Shown here piece by piece: positions 10,432 to 21,040 of a stretch of DNA of 64,000 bases. The translations under genes were made by a program, and so were the position numbers. Numbering within the stretch: the first letter of the stretch is position 1; each line of letters opens with the position of its first letter. A model generated the notes under the pieces. That model was not told the DNA's origin. It made no database searches and worked only from the letters and a program-made list of their open reading frames with translations. The DNA comes from Metaphire vulgaris (Eukaryota > Annelida > Clitellata > Crassiclitellata > Megascolecidae), in the NCBI GenBank assembly GCA_018105865.1, contig JACLAT010000152.1, positions 28,702 through 92,701 of the forward strand, read 5' to 3'.

Positions 10432-11893
10432 CAGTGTTTCCCAAACTGTGGGTCGCGACCTAAAAGTTGATCGCATGGCTCGGTCTAGTGGGTCGCAGGG
10501 TGGCGCGAAATTAGATTCAAAAGTGTCATTCTCTAACCAATACCACAATGTTACAAGCCTTGAAAGTTTCAAGTAGGCTTAGGTTTTAAGAAATTTATGT
10601 GCCTGCAACCTCCATACACGGCTTATATTTAAATGATTAGTGATTTAACGTTTATCCAATTTTAGTTCAAAATAAATTTGCAGCCGCTGAAGTGAGTCGC
10701 ACCGTTCCAAAAAGGTTAGGGAAACCCCGGCCTATAATACTTTTTAAAATTAATCTTATATCACAATAACGCAAGAAATGCGTATTCCGATCATTTTGCT
10801 CTGAAACTCCACTTAACAATAGGGAATTTCCTTAAAGGTCGAATAATACCTAGCGGTTAAGCGATTTTGCCATACTCATATGATTTTTAAGACGCTTAAC
10901 AAAGGTATGTTCCTGGCAACGGTTTAGAAAAGATAATTTTCAAGAAATTTCAATATCTATTTCTCTCATTTTGTCTTATTTGGCAAAAATATAAGTAATT
11001 CTGTTTAATATATTTGTCATATTTTCAGTGGGATAGAATCAGAGCTTTTGTTTTGCCATTTAATTCAATATATTATCTTAACAAATTTTTTGAATGTGCC
11101 TCTATTAAAACTAACACTATATTAAGAAATAGATTAAATCTATTCATTCCTTTTGCTGCGACCAATCCTAGGTTATTTACAATCAAATTCAATGGGCCTA
11201 GGATTTGGAATACTATCCCCCACGATATTAAGAATCTTATTAACTTCTCCAGTTTCAAGATCTCTATAAAATCATTCTTATCAATTAACCCACTTTAATA
11301 TGCTTAAACCAATGTCAAAACTTTTTTTCATGGCATTATTTGTATTTTTACCTACATATATAAACCCCTTCATTTGAATGTTATAATGCTAATCTCTTAT
11401 CAATGTTAACATTCTCCTGTTTTTGTGTAACATTACATAGACAATTATTGAAGTTCCTCTTGATCCTTGAACGTATGCATAATATTGATTACGTTAGACT
11501 GTGACATTCTAGATTAACCAACTATCGGGATTCCAGGATCCCTTAGGTTAATCTTGTTTGTTTCCTTATGCTCATGGTAATGTCAGTTAATTGTCTTTAT
11601 TTAATTTGAACATGTTATTGTCCTTTTTATTTTTCCACTTTAATGAAGTATTATATATATATGTTTATAATCGGATTGATGATTACTGTATGCTTTTGGA
11701 AATAAACTCAAACTCAAACTTAAACTCATTGGAACTCATTGAATTTATTCAAAACTCAGGAGATTCTTTTCAATTACCGGTTACGTTCGCCAGATGGCCT
11801 AATGCATTTTTAGATATATGCTATGATTAGGGTCGCGGCACGTTATAAAACGGCTGAGGTGGGTCGCTGTTCCAACATGTTTGGGAAACCCTG
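10432..11893. mobile_element. hAT element (CAGTGTTTCCCAAACTG termini) with LINE insert
   Basis: A 1462-bp unit with ends CAGTGTTTCCCAAACTGTGG and CATGTTTGGGAAACCCTG, and a perfect 8-bp duplication GTCTAAAC. An internal GGGAAACCCCGG at about 10720 suggests a second, partial copy of the same family. A LINE 3' end lies inside at about 11010-11745. Confidence 0.85.
11014..11745 (+). pseudogene. LINE ORF2 C-terminus and 3' UTR, 5'-truncated
   Basis: The open frame ending at 11298 contains a GPRIWNTIPHDIKN-like motif followed by an F-K-x-S-x-K-S-F end, the usual carboxyl terminus of CR1/L2-type reverse transcriptases. The 3' region closes with a tail of AACTCAAACTC-like short repeats near 11700-11745. 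It is nested in the hAT element 10432-11893. Confidence 0.7.
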
Positions 11894-12120
11894 GTCTAAA
11901 CGGATTAAGCCTTGATAAAGGACATATCCATAGACAAATGACATCGACAAATTCGCTTCCAGCAATAGAAAACTCGATTTTGCACTATGACTTTGTACAA
12001 ACCAGACTAAAATGGCTTCTATACATTGTCAATTCTGAACATTATATTTTATAAATCAAATCTACAGATTTCTTCTAAACCGTTTACATATAATTCCTTT
12101 GACAATTGGCGGGATCTTTT

Positions 12121-12575
12121 CAGTCGTATAGGGGTATCCAGTGTTTACCAACAAGGTCCGGTTGCTCCGTCCACTGGTGGGCAGAAACCATAGAAACCAT
12201 TGTTGTCTATTAATAGACGCCAATGGCAGAAGCAGATTTCTTGCTGGTGGGCATAGATCAGTGACCATAGAGATTGCTCTGGCTACTTCTATTCAATGTC
12301 AAGCCCTTTCCGTGTCCTGTCCGTTGTGTCCAAATGAGCCTTCGACCAGGCAGTGAATTGAACGTGTTTTGACAATTGTGTGCAGCTGCTTTGTCAGGTA
12401 TTTACTATAGCGGTTCTTCTCGGTAGACAGCCACTTTCTGATTTGCTGCTTATCGCTGCTAACGTAGCAAACTACATCGAAACTCGACACACTGCACTGA
12501 CCATTTTACTCTAACTTCCGCTTGCCTATCCGCGGGAATCGGAAAATCGTTACTGTAGGCCCTCCAGCTCGCTAC
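12121..12575. other. No recognised feature
   Basis: Unique-looking sequence of mixed composition between repeat X and the next MITE. Short open frames exist on both strands but none shows a domain or splice context. Confidence 0.4.
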
Positions 12576-12764
12576 CAGTGGCGGCTCCACATGCGAGTCC
12601 GAGGGCCCGTGCCCCCTATTGAATGCCCGACCTCAGTGCCCTCCTCTGTTGGGATCCTATACTTACTACTACATACCTATCAACAAATGATTGCCCCCCA
12701 TGCTTATAAGTTGCAACCCCAACGCCCCTCCTCCCACACTTGCCAAATCCTGGAGCCGCCACTG
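12576..12764. mobile_element. hAT-like MITE (CAGTGGCGGCTCCA termini)
   Basis: A 189-bp element with termini CAGTGGCGGCTCCA and TGGAGCCGCCACTG, and a perfect duplication CTCGCTAC (12568-12575 and 12765-12772). Same family as 6240-6419. Confidence 0.92.
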
Positions 12765-12934
12765 CTCGCTACACCAACGGCACTGGATAAGCGTGTCACT
12801 TTCGGGTCTTAAGGTCGCAGCAACGGCTGGCTGAACAAAGGCCACCTGTGCTCTTTCGGGTTCAGGGTGTGGAATTTGGGGGAAATTAACGATATTAGAT
12901 ATCAAAACATTGGAAAACAGTCGGTAAAAATAAT

Positions 12935-13035
12935 AATAATTATGCACTTCTATAGCACCAGTTCTAATACTCAAGGTATCAATCGATGGTACTTCTATAT
13001 GAATCCGCAAAAGATCCAGGTCATTCCAGTTCCGG
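12935..13035 (+). repeat. 'CTATAGCACC' short dispersed repeat, copy 1
   Basis: The sequence from AATAATAATTATGCACTTC through the CTATAGCACC core to CCAGGTCATTCCAG recurs at 43228-43345 (plus), 44830-44935 (minus) and 40018-40072 (minus). All copies sit next to an AAT/ATT-rich tract. It is probably the 3' end of a retroposon. Confidence 0.6.
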
Positions 13036-13286
13036 TAAACTTACAAGCGGCTTTTTCATGAAAATTGGCCTCGGAATCTCGGACGTTCTTCGTTTTCCTC
13101 CTTTTCTCTCGTCATAATTACAGTAAGACATCCGCAAATCTTCGCGTCATCGTGTGCAGAGACAGAGGGGGCTGGGGGGGGGGCGGTGGCCCCTGGCATC
13201 CACCAGATTGACTCGGCGACCTTTTTCGCTAGTCAACACCTAACATCGAGAAGACAGGAGCGTCCGAATTTACTCAGTGATGTTAA

Positions 13287-13500
13287 CAAGGACCGACCCC
13301 CCAAGGACAAGGATAAGGACAAGGACCGACTCCCCAAGGACGAGGATAAGGACAAGGACCGACTCCCCAAGGACGAGGATAAGGACAAGGACCGACCCTC
13401 CAAGGACAAGGACAAGGACGAGGACTTACCCCGCATGCACAAGGCCACAAGGACTGACCCCCAAGGACAAGGATCAAGGACAAGGACAAGGACCAACCTC
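13287..13500 (+). repeat. AAGGAC-based minisatellite, array 1
   Basis: Tandem units of roughly 33 bp, AAGGACCGACTCCCCAAGG plus GACGAGGATAAGGAC, themselves built from AAGGAC hexamers. It translates as a DKDKDR-rich or RTRTD-rich stretch in different frames, so the open frames here are by-products. A related array lies at 14035-14215. Confidence 0.85.
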
Positions 13501-13675
13501 TGTCAGACAAAAAAGTCGGATAGGAAAAAACCAAACACAATTTCAATTCGAATCACAAAATTAGAAAAGCAAATTTTTAAAAAACCATAATGTAGTCAAC
13601 AGCAATGCTGCATTTCAAATGCGCCTTTGACTTTAGCCACCTAGCTATGTTACTGCGCTTAAGAAATTGTCAAGT

Positions 13676-13677
<2 letters not shown>

Positions 13678-13741
<64 letters not shown>
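13678..13741. repeat. (AAT)n microsatellite
   Basis: About 21 copies of AAT. Confidence 0.95.
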
Positions 13742-13744
<3 letters not shown>

Positions 13745-14034
13745 GAAAAAGTGTTTCCAGCAGCTGATCAGTCATGCACACACACGGTGAGGTCTAATTA
13801 TGAGACCACTTTGCGAAAACACTCGTTCAACTGGAGCCGACGTCGCAGGGAAACAAAGAATTCTGCTAAAGAATCAACTGGTATTATAAAGGAAACAATG
13901 ACTAAACATTTAAAGTAACTCAACGCAAGTATATGTAGCCAAAATAAAAATCCACATACTACTCTTACCTTGGAACATAATTATCAGTACAATTGAAAAT
14001 GGTATACAAGTAATTTGGTCCTTATAAGGACTTT

Positions 14035-14215
14035 TCAAGGACTAAGTTACAAGGACCAGGACAAGGACCGATCTGCAAGGACGAGGATAAGAACAAGGAC
14101 CGAACCCCCAAGGACGAGGATAAGGACGAGGACTGACTCCCCAAGGACGAGGATAAGGACGAGGACTTCAAATTGGTCCTTAAGGAGTCCTTAAGGACAA
14201 GGACCAGGACAAGGA
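14035..14215 (+). repeat. AAGGAC-based minisatellite, array 2
   Basis: Same unit family as 13287-13500. The array is flanked by GGTCCTTATAAGGACTTTTC and TTGGTCCTTAAGGAGTCC, so short GGTCCTT/AAGGACC inverted pairs border it. Confidence 0.8.
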
Positions 14216-14607
14216 TTAACATCACTGAATTTACTTTGACCCGGTCTTCCATCACTCTTTTGCACTTCACTGGTTGTACACTTGTGGCCAAAATTGTGGA
14301 CACACTTGAGTTTTTGAGCAAAATCATAAGTTTTCTAGTTAGTTATCTTACACAGTTTTTACAATGAATTTAGATAAAACCACTCAATGGAGTTGTTTTG
14401 TTTCATGAAATGATAAAAATATACTTAAATTTTATGTTTTTAGTTAAAATAGCTCTTAGTAAGTGCACTACATCAACAGAAAGTGTGTCCGCAATTTTGG
14501 CCACCTGTGTAAGCAGAACTGGGGTTGAAAACAGGGGCTAGATTTTTTAAAATACCTGCTTTGCTCCATTTTAATTATGCGTCTCGAAAATTTACAGTAG
14601 AACTTCG

Positions 14608-14787
14608 CATTAGCGTCGTCACGAGGGGGCAAATGGGAACAACTGCCCCCCAACCTGCCCCAGACCACCTACCAGATTCGCGAAAATCCGGTGAGAAAGT
14701 TTTTAGTGGACGGGTGGGGTTGGGTAAGGAATCTGACACGCTAGCCCCCTTTTGCCTCCCAACCAAAAATTCCTGGCGACGCCACTG
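14608..14787. mobile_element. hAT-like MITE
   Basis: Left end CATTAGCGTCGTCACG (decayed) and right end GGCGACGCCACTG, with a perfect 8-bp duplication GAACTTCG (14600-14607 and 14788-14795). Confidence 0.85.
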
Positions 14788-15025
14788 GAACTTCGTTGTA
14801 ACGTACTTAGCAGATCTGTAAAATTTACAGTAGTACGTAATATCCGAGGTATGTTATAACCCATATCATCGTATACTGTAGCGCATCACACGGGTTCGTA
14901 CATTGAGGTACGTTATAACGGAGGATTTGCAATGCTTTAAGTTTCCTGAGCGTTATGGCACGGCTCCCAAAGTCAAGTATATACATAAGAAGGCAGGCCC
15001 TACCGAACCACTCTGGTCTTGTTGC

Positions 15026-15027
<2 letters not shown>

Positions 15028-15088
<61 letters not shown>
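15028..15088. repeat. (TTA)n microsatellite after a LINE-like tail
   Basis: The tract is preceded by GCAGGCCCTACCGAACCACTC, similar to the LINE 3' tail at 20985-21030 and 55865-55905. The array probably grew from a retroposon tail. Confidence 0.75.
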
Positions 15089-15192
15089 CCAAAATCAAAA
15101 GCGCTTTGACAACGCTGACATGTCAATGAAGGTAAGAAGGTGGCGATTCTATAGGCCTACTGTATTTACGCAATTCCACAGGCACGGAAGTC

Positions 15193-15205
15193 ATTATTAT
15201 TATTA

Positions 15206-15270
<65 letters not shown>

Positions 15271-15290
15271 CATCATCATCATCATCATCA

Positions 15291-15333
<43 letters not shown>

Positions 15334-15353
15334 CATCATCATCATCATCATCA

Positions 15354-15432
<79 letters not shown>

Positions 15433-15462
15433 CATCATCATCATCATCATCATTATTATTAT
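15193..15462. repeat. Compound (TTA)n/(CAT)8 array
   Basis: Long TTA stretches are broken by three blocks of CAT: 8 copies at 15271-15294, 8 at 15334-15357 and 7 at 15433-15453. The 63-bp and 99-bp spacing in trinucleotide register suggests the (CAT)8 block was spread by larger duplications within the array. Confidence 0.9.
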
Positions 15463-15894
15463 TAGATGTATCTATAGCTAAACATTTACCAAAATTCTTT
15501 GGAATCAGTGCATTCTTTACCAAATTACCACCAGTGTCTTATCCAGACTTCAGGCCTTTGGGGGGGTGAATTGAGGCTTTCGGTGGGGGAATCGACTTGG
15601 TTGGAGGGGAAAGACACAGTTCAATGCAAAATTTGTGTAAATGCTGGGATTTTAGGGGAGAGAATTTTGAGGGTTTTTTGGGGGATCTCCTCTCCTAACA
15701 GGACTGTGTAAAACGCTGCTTTACCACTCTCTTGACCAGTCTCTCTGAGTCTTGGTCTCATGATGTGCTGAGCAAATAAAATAAACTCGGCTCCTTTTCA
15801 TCATCGGTAAGTAGTTCGTCCCTTTCACCCGGGACCGCACAATTCGGATTGTTCTTGTACCGAATCAGAAGCGAAATAAATTCTTTCGGTGGTC

Positions 15895-15895
<1 letters not shown>

Positions 15896-15931
<36 letters not shown>

Positions 15932-15932
15932 G
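15896..15932. repeat. (CAGA)n microsatellite
   Basis: About nine copies of the tetranucleotide. Confidence 0.95.
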
Positions 15933-16275
15933 TACACAACAGTAGTCAACAATCGACATCTGAGCGTCTTCCGTCGTCAAAGCATTCGTTTCACGACACT
16001 CGAACATATTGGACAGATTTTAAGAGCGCGTCGTTAGAAGCGACAATCACGTTCAGTGCAGGATCAAGGAAGCGTGCATAGCGGGAATTCTGCTTCGCGG
16101 ATGAAAGATAGTCAAGCATGCCCGCGACACGGACAAAATCAATAGAGGCGGAAAGCAAAAAACGATACGATTTCACTAATGAATATTTTAGTAGAAATCA
16201 CGCGAAATCTTGACATTTTCGTACTTTATGGTCTTAGAAAGATTGATCGATAACTCGCAAGGTGTTTCTTTGAAG

Positions 16276-16685
16276 GGCCGCATGAAACCCAATACTAGGC
16301 CTACATGAGGCGGGCCGCACATGTAAAAGGCCAAAATGTTTATAATTTTAAGTGGGGGGAAAAGACGATTTTTAGGTACTTTTTCGGAATCGAAACTCAC
16401 TATTGCAATGCCATAATACGATGCAGTCAATGCTATGACCTCTTTTTGCGCATGTCAAGACATTTTGGGGAGATGGTTGAGGTGCGATCCTTCTTTTGCC
16501 CCAGACGCTGCCAACCCTTTCTAAGATTTACAAATAAAAATTAATTGTAAAATTTTTTAAAGTTCAATGTAACGTAATGAAAATAAATATAATATAATAA
16601 ATGTTTCCTTAAAGCAATTTCAAAGTAACTGCCAGTCGCATGCATATTTCTAAATGATCTCGTGGCCCGAGTTTGCCCACTCCTG
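16276..16685. mobile_element. Truncated hAT element (GGGCAAACT family)
   Basis: Shares GGGCCGCATGAAACC, GGCGGGCCGCACATG and the right end AGTTTGCCCACTCCTG with the complete element at 41584-41996. The left terminus is missing. Confidence 0.7.
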
Positions 16686-16792
16686 TGATAAATACTAAAG
16701 ACGCTCCCGTCTCCCGTCAAACGCTTTTGGCGACAGTGCTTTACCGAGCCCTATCGTGGATACCTGTAAACCACATGAAGCATTTTGAGAAC

Positions 16793-16988
16793 CAGGGACT
16801 GTTTTAAGAAAAATTTATCACTCCACTTAACTCAGAAAATTTGTGGACATCCGTGTAAAAAACAGGCAAAAAAGGTCATCCGGAAAATTTATCACTGCAC
16901 AAAGCACAGAAAATTTCATTCTGCCACTGTACATTTTCAATTTATCACTACACATTTTGCGTATCACTGCACATTAAAACAGTCCCTG
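16793..16988. mobile_element. hAT-like MITE (CAGGGACTGTTTTAA termini)
   Basis: A 196-bp element with near-perfect termini CAGGGACTGTTTTAA and TTAAAACAGTCCCTG, and a perfect 8-bp duplication TTGAGAAC (16785-16792 and 16989-16996). The interior repeats TTATCACT and CACAGAAAATTT units and carries the shared A-tract motif at 16863-16881. Confidence 0.92.
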
Positions 16989-17043
16989 TTGAGAACTTCC
17001 GATTACAGATATTCTGGCCTAAAGCCTGCTGACCCCCGTGACC

Positions 17044-17144
<101 letters not shown>

Positions 17145-17479
17145 CGTGATTTCCATTTTCAAGTGTGAAAAACCACTAATTACTCTTAACCATTGGCGTA
17201 ATCTTGGGTGAAAAAGTGAGGGGCACAATTTCTTTACCTCCCCTTCCTTGTGGTAGCCTTCCAAAAATGGGGAGGGTCTCTAGCGCACAGATGTCTAATA
17301 GAAGTTTACGCCTTTGCGTCAACATTTAATAACCCAGTTTTCCCAGATGTGCGCCGGAACAGGTAGAATGCTTCATATGCCCTGGATGTCAAGTAACAAA
17401 CAACGGAGAATGCTGCACAATAGAGGTGAAAAAAGAGACTAGCCATGGGAACAACAGTAATGATCAAGCTAACCAAACT

Positions 17480-18265
17480 ATGGAAAACAAATCAACAAAC
17501 ACACCCACTAAACTGCGTTTGATGAGAACCTTGGTATGGCCAGTAGCGACATATGGATGCGAATTCTGGACGCAAGGAGAAAATGCATACAGGCCTTTGA
17601 GAACAAGTGCATAAGAAAACTGCTACGTGTGCCATGGACAAAACTACCAGCAAATGAGCAAGTTTTCAACATGGCCAAAACAGAACAAGAACTTCTGAAT
17701 TACGTAAAAACAAGGAAAACTGAGTTATTTTGGACACGTGATTAGGGTTGTCAGATATCCAATGTCAAAATACGGGAGATTGTTTCCGCGATCAATGCGT
17801 CCACTCCACCCTCCAGTTTATTGTGAATTATTATGGCTAGAGCTATACTACACTACAGTAGCTACTATGGAGTATAGACTAGGAAAAAGCAATAAACAAC
17901 ACTGTTCAGTGTTCAATGCAATGCATCATCTGCTTGTAGCGAATCAATATTTCAAACAAGTTATAATAATCTTAGCATTAGTATTATTAGGCGGGCGACT
18001 GGGGCTGAAATACGGAAGCTCTCGTAAAATACGGGAGATCTGGCAACCCTACGCGTGATTGATAAGACAACCACAAGACACCATCGAGATCACAGGACTT
18101 GTGGAAGGAAACAGAAGCCGGGATTGGCAACATCACGACGTGGACTGGTCTTTCTAGAGACGCAGCGCGCAAGACAGATCGCGATGGAGAACACTGTCCC
18201 ATTCCTGTGGCCAACCGTCGCCAAGCGAAATGACGCGCTGACTTTGCTCTTAGATGTGATGTCCT
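17480..18265 (+). pseudogene. LINE reverse-transcriptase remnant split by a MITE
   Basis: Two frames (about 17480-17614 and 17536-17742) together give KLRLMRTLVWPVATYGCE, then AFENKCIRKLLRVPWTK and TEQELLNYVKTRK. This is the end of the reverse-transcriptase region of endonuclease-type LINEs, broken by a frameshift near 17575. The reading resumes after the element 17743-18051 with VIDKTTTRHHRDH. No intact protein remains. Confidence 0.8.
17743..18051. mobile_element. hAT-like MITE (TAGGGTTGTCAGAT termini) in LINE
   Basis: A 309-bp element with ends TAGGGTTGTCAGATATCC and GGGAGATCTGGCAACCCTA, flanked by CACGTGAT and CGCGTGAT (7 of 8). AAATACGGGAGA occurs near both ends in inverted fashion. Confidence 0.85.
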
Positions 18266-18559
18266 GGATGGATCCACTGCAGTCCTCAGTTCGGTAACTG
18301 TAAGAATAATATGATATGGCCAGGGGCGTAGCGACGGGGGGTATATCGGTATATATATCCCCCCAAAATCAGTCTACCTTAAAGTTTTTATGTGATTTAC
18401 ATGTGGTTATATGGATGGATCCACTGCAGTCCTCAGTTCGGTAACTGTAAGAATAATATGATATGGCCAGGGGCGTAGCGACGGGGGGTATATCGGTATA
18501 TATATCCCCCCAAAATCAGTCTACCTTAAAGTTTTTATGTGATTTACATGTGGTTATAT
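18266..18559 (+). repeat. 147-bp direct tandem duplication including a transposon end
   Basis: 18266-18412 is repeated as 18413-18559 with essentially no differences. Each unit holds the end of the LINE remnant, the target site GATATGGC and the first ~90 bp of the CAGGGGCGTAGC element. The transposon therefore has two left ends (18321 and 18468) and one right end (18651). Confidence 0.9.
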
Positions 18560-18651
18560 GTGGTTTATATGGTTTATGTGGTCTATAGTTAAGATTTATA
18601 CCCACCCAAAATATTTATACCCTCCAAATCAAATTCCTGGCTACGCCCCTG
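18468..18651. mobile_element. hAT-like MITE (CAGGGGCGTAGC family), copy 3
   Basis: A 184-bp copy with ends CAGGGGCGTAGCGACGG and GGCTACGCCCCTG, and a perfect duplication GATATGGC (18460-18467 and 18652-18659). A partial left end 147 bp upstream comes from the tandem duplication. Confidence 0.92.
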
Positions 18652-18719
18652 GATATGGCTGAGCCTACTCGTAACAAAAATCGTGTATGGTAACGGTATG
18701 GGTCTATTAAGTAAGTAAG

Positions 18720-18991
18720 TAAGACGAAATTACTCTGTTTGAACAATGTGCCGAACGAAAGAAGACAGAAAGATCAAAGCTCTGTTTGTATGGAATAATG
18801 AAGGGTAGGCCTACTAATAGAAAAGGAAGACCATGCAAAGAATGGTGTGATGATTATATAGATTATAGAAGAATGGCATAGAAGCAGTTTACAGGATCTG
18901 AGTCACAAAGCAATGAACAGGAAAGAATAACAGAAAACTGTACATATGGCATTATACACCAATTAATGGGCGATGAGCCCCACGGTTAATA

Positions 18992-18993
<2 letters not shown>
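18720..18993 (+). pseudogene. LINE 3' end leading into (GAT)n
   Basis: Readable as GRPCKEWCDDYIDY, then an Arg/Asn/Gln-rich tail and HQLMGDEPHG before stops. This fits the last residues of an endonuclease-type LINE ORF2. The (GAT)n array starts immediately after, where a LINE tail would be. Confidence 0.6.
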
Positions 18994-19085
<92 letters not shown>

Positions 19086-19117
19086 CATGATGATGATGAT
19101 GATGTTGATGAATTACA
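18994..19117. repeat. (GAT)n microsatellite
   Basis: About 40 copies of GAT with one interruption at 19085, placed at the 3' end of a LINE remnant. Confidence 0.95.
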
Positions 19118-19287
19118 TCAAATCTCGGATAGAAATGATGAATCTGTCTTTGAATAAACGAAGACAAAATTAGCGGAGAGACAAAATGCGCAGACTGCGT
19201 TTACTTGGATTATTGGTTCTGCGTTGACTTCTTAAGCGGTGAGTTTTGACAAAGAGTTACAGGGCCTATATCAGATTACGCTTAAAC

Positions 19288-19650
19288 CAGCGGTTCTCAA
19301 CCATTATAGTGCCGCGACCCTTTCAATTCAATTCCCTATGATGTGGCGATCCACAACCGTATAATCACTTTCGTTCATAGCCTAATGTAAACTGTTAAAA
19401 AATAATAATAATTCTGCAACAATTACAATGTTTGAAATCATTCTAATTCAATTGTCTGAATGTCTATCCTCGAATGGCAGTTCTAGTTTTAAAAAAACTA
19501 GTAACTACCAATGGGAGAACATTTTGTGCAATTATAAGTTTTGTGCATAAAAAAAGAGACAATCCCATATTTTCGAAGGTTTCAGGCGACCCTTGGCAAA
19601 TCGTTATTCGACCCCCGTCGGGGTCATGACCCACAGGTTGAGAACCGCTG
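19288..19650. mobile_element. hAT element (CAGCGGTTCTCAACC termini)
   Basis: A 363-bp element with ends CAGCGGTTCTCAACC and GGTTGAGAACCGCTG, and a perfect duplication GCTTAAAC (19280-19287 and 19651-19658). The ends are those of Charlie-type hAT elements; no transposase is left. Confidence 0.93.
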
Positions 19651-20099
19651 GCTTAAACGATCTAGACCAGTGCTGTCCAACCCGCGGCCCGCGGGCCACA
19701 TGTGGCCCGCGGGACGATTCTTGATGGCCCGCCTCAGCCTGACCATTTTTTTGCATTTTATGTACAAATCAACCTAATGGCGACTTTTCATAATAATTTG
19801 AATAACGATTCCTTCATAAGCAGTTATCACGTAAACTAGCATGTAAGTATGAACAAAATCATATATGGCCACCTAGCGGTAATTTGTGGCTGGTGCACCT
19901 CTAAACTCAATGAGTTTCATTGCTGTCTGTTACCCGGATGACGTTAGCGCGCGTCTTTTGTCAACAGTTATTAGTTATTACTGAGCACAATACGGCTCTT
20001 CGTGAGATACACGGGAATTCCTCGTCAACTGAGTTTTGGATGGCAAACGTGTCTTCTGAGAAATTTCCACTCCTTTCAAAATGATGTAAAAAAGTCTTA

Positions 20100-20283
20100 A
20101 CAATGTTTGGAAGTACCTACGTCTGTGAAGCTGCATTTTCTGCGATGACTAACATCAAGTCAAGAAAACGAAACTCATTGACGGACGAACATTTAGAAAA
20201 CCTCTTGAGGGCGGCTGTTACATCTTATGAACCTCAAATGAAGAACATCTCAAATACTATCCAAAGTCAAATTTCTCACTGAA
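20100..20283 (+). pseudogene. hAT transposase C-terminal (dimerisation) fragment
   Basis: The plus-strand frame reads MFGSTYVCEAAFSAM, then IKSRKRNSLTDEHLENLLR, and a stop at 20281-20283. This is the conserved C-terminal hAT dimerisation region as found in ZBED5/GTF2IRD2-like proteins. The upstream catalytic part is absent. Confidence 0.85.
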
Positions 20284-20359
20284 ACATGCTTGAATCTATT
20301 TCATCACTGAACGTATACAAGGCACATAAACAGACGCTGACTCGTAATAAATGTTTTCC

Positions 20360-21040
20360 ATTTAAAGAGTCGAGGAGAAAGATCTAGGGGTCATCATGCA
20401 TAACAGCTTAAAGCCATCTAGGCAATGTGCAGAGGCAGCTAATAAGGCCAACAAAATTCTAGGTATGATCAAAAGAACGATAGTGAGCAGAGAGAAGGAT
20501 GTAATAATAAGACTTTACAAGACATTGGTACGTCCACATTTAGAGTATTGTGTTCAAGCATGGTGTCCATTCCTGAAGAAAGACATAGAGACCTTAGAAA
20601 GAGTGCAACACAGAGCAACAAAGATGATCAAGGGATATCACAAACTAACCTATGAGGAAAGGCTAAATCACTGTGGATTGACAACCCTGGAAAAAAGAAG
20701 AGAGAGAGGGGATTTGATCGAGACATACAAAATACTAACAAACAAAGTGGAAATGCCAAAGGAAAGATTTTTTACAATGAAGCAGTATGATCGAACCAGA
20801 GGACACAGCATGAAACTGTTCAAGAAACGGGTTGGGAGACATAAACAGCATTTTTTTAGTGCAAGAGTGGTGGACAGATGGAATGAACTGGATGAGGAGA
20901 TAGTAACGGCTACAACTGTAAACGAGTTCAAAATAAACCTCAGTAGTTTAGGATATTAGATTGGACGGGAGCAACAGTGGTTCTCACACAGGGCAGTCCC
21001 TACTGAACCACTTTAAACCTTGTTATATTATATTATATTA
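20360..21040 (+). pseudogene. LINE reverse-transcriptase C-terminal fragment with 3' tail
   Basis: An open frame from about 20365 to 20959 begins EEKDLGVIMHNSLKPS and continues through LVRPHLEYCVQAWCP, LERVQHRATKMI and VVDRWNELDEEI to a stop. These are the classic motifs at the end of CR1/Jockey ORF2 proteins. The 3' tail CAGGGCAGTCCCTACTGAACC leads into TTATA repeats. The same tail occurs at 55865-55962. The frame is intact for about 190 codons, so the insertion is fairly young, although 5'-truncated. Confidence 0.88.

Larger units (their letters stand above)
9664..12120 (-). repeat. Long dispersed repeat X, right inverted copy with nested hAT elements
   Basis: The outer parts (9664-9732 and 11902-12120) are the reverse complement of the flanks of 3874-4798. 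Two hAT elements interrupt it (9741-10423 and 10432-11893). Three copies of the target GTCTAAAC, at 9733, 10424 and 11894, delimit them. The original unit, without insertions, was therefore only about 290 bp. Confidence 0.8.

Noticed and set aside
13186..13590. DKDKDR-rich 134-residue open frame
   Set aside because: Produced by the AAGGAC minisatellite; equally repetitive frames exist on both strands.
15166..15569. Poly-Ile, poly-Asn and poly-Leu/Ser frames
   Set aside because: Translations of the TTA/CAT microsatellite.
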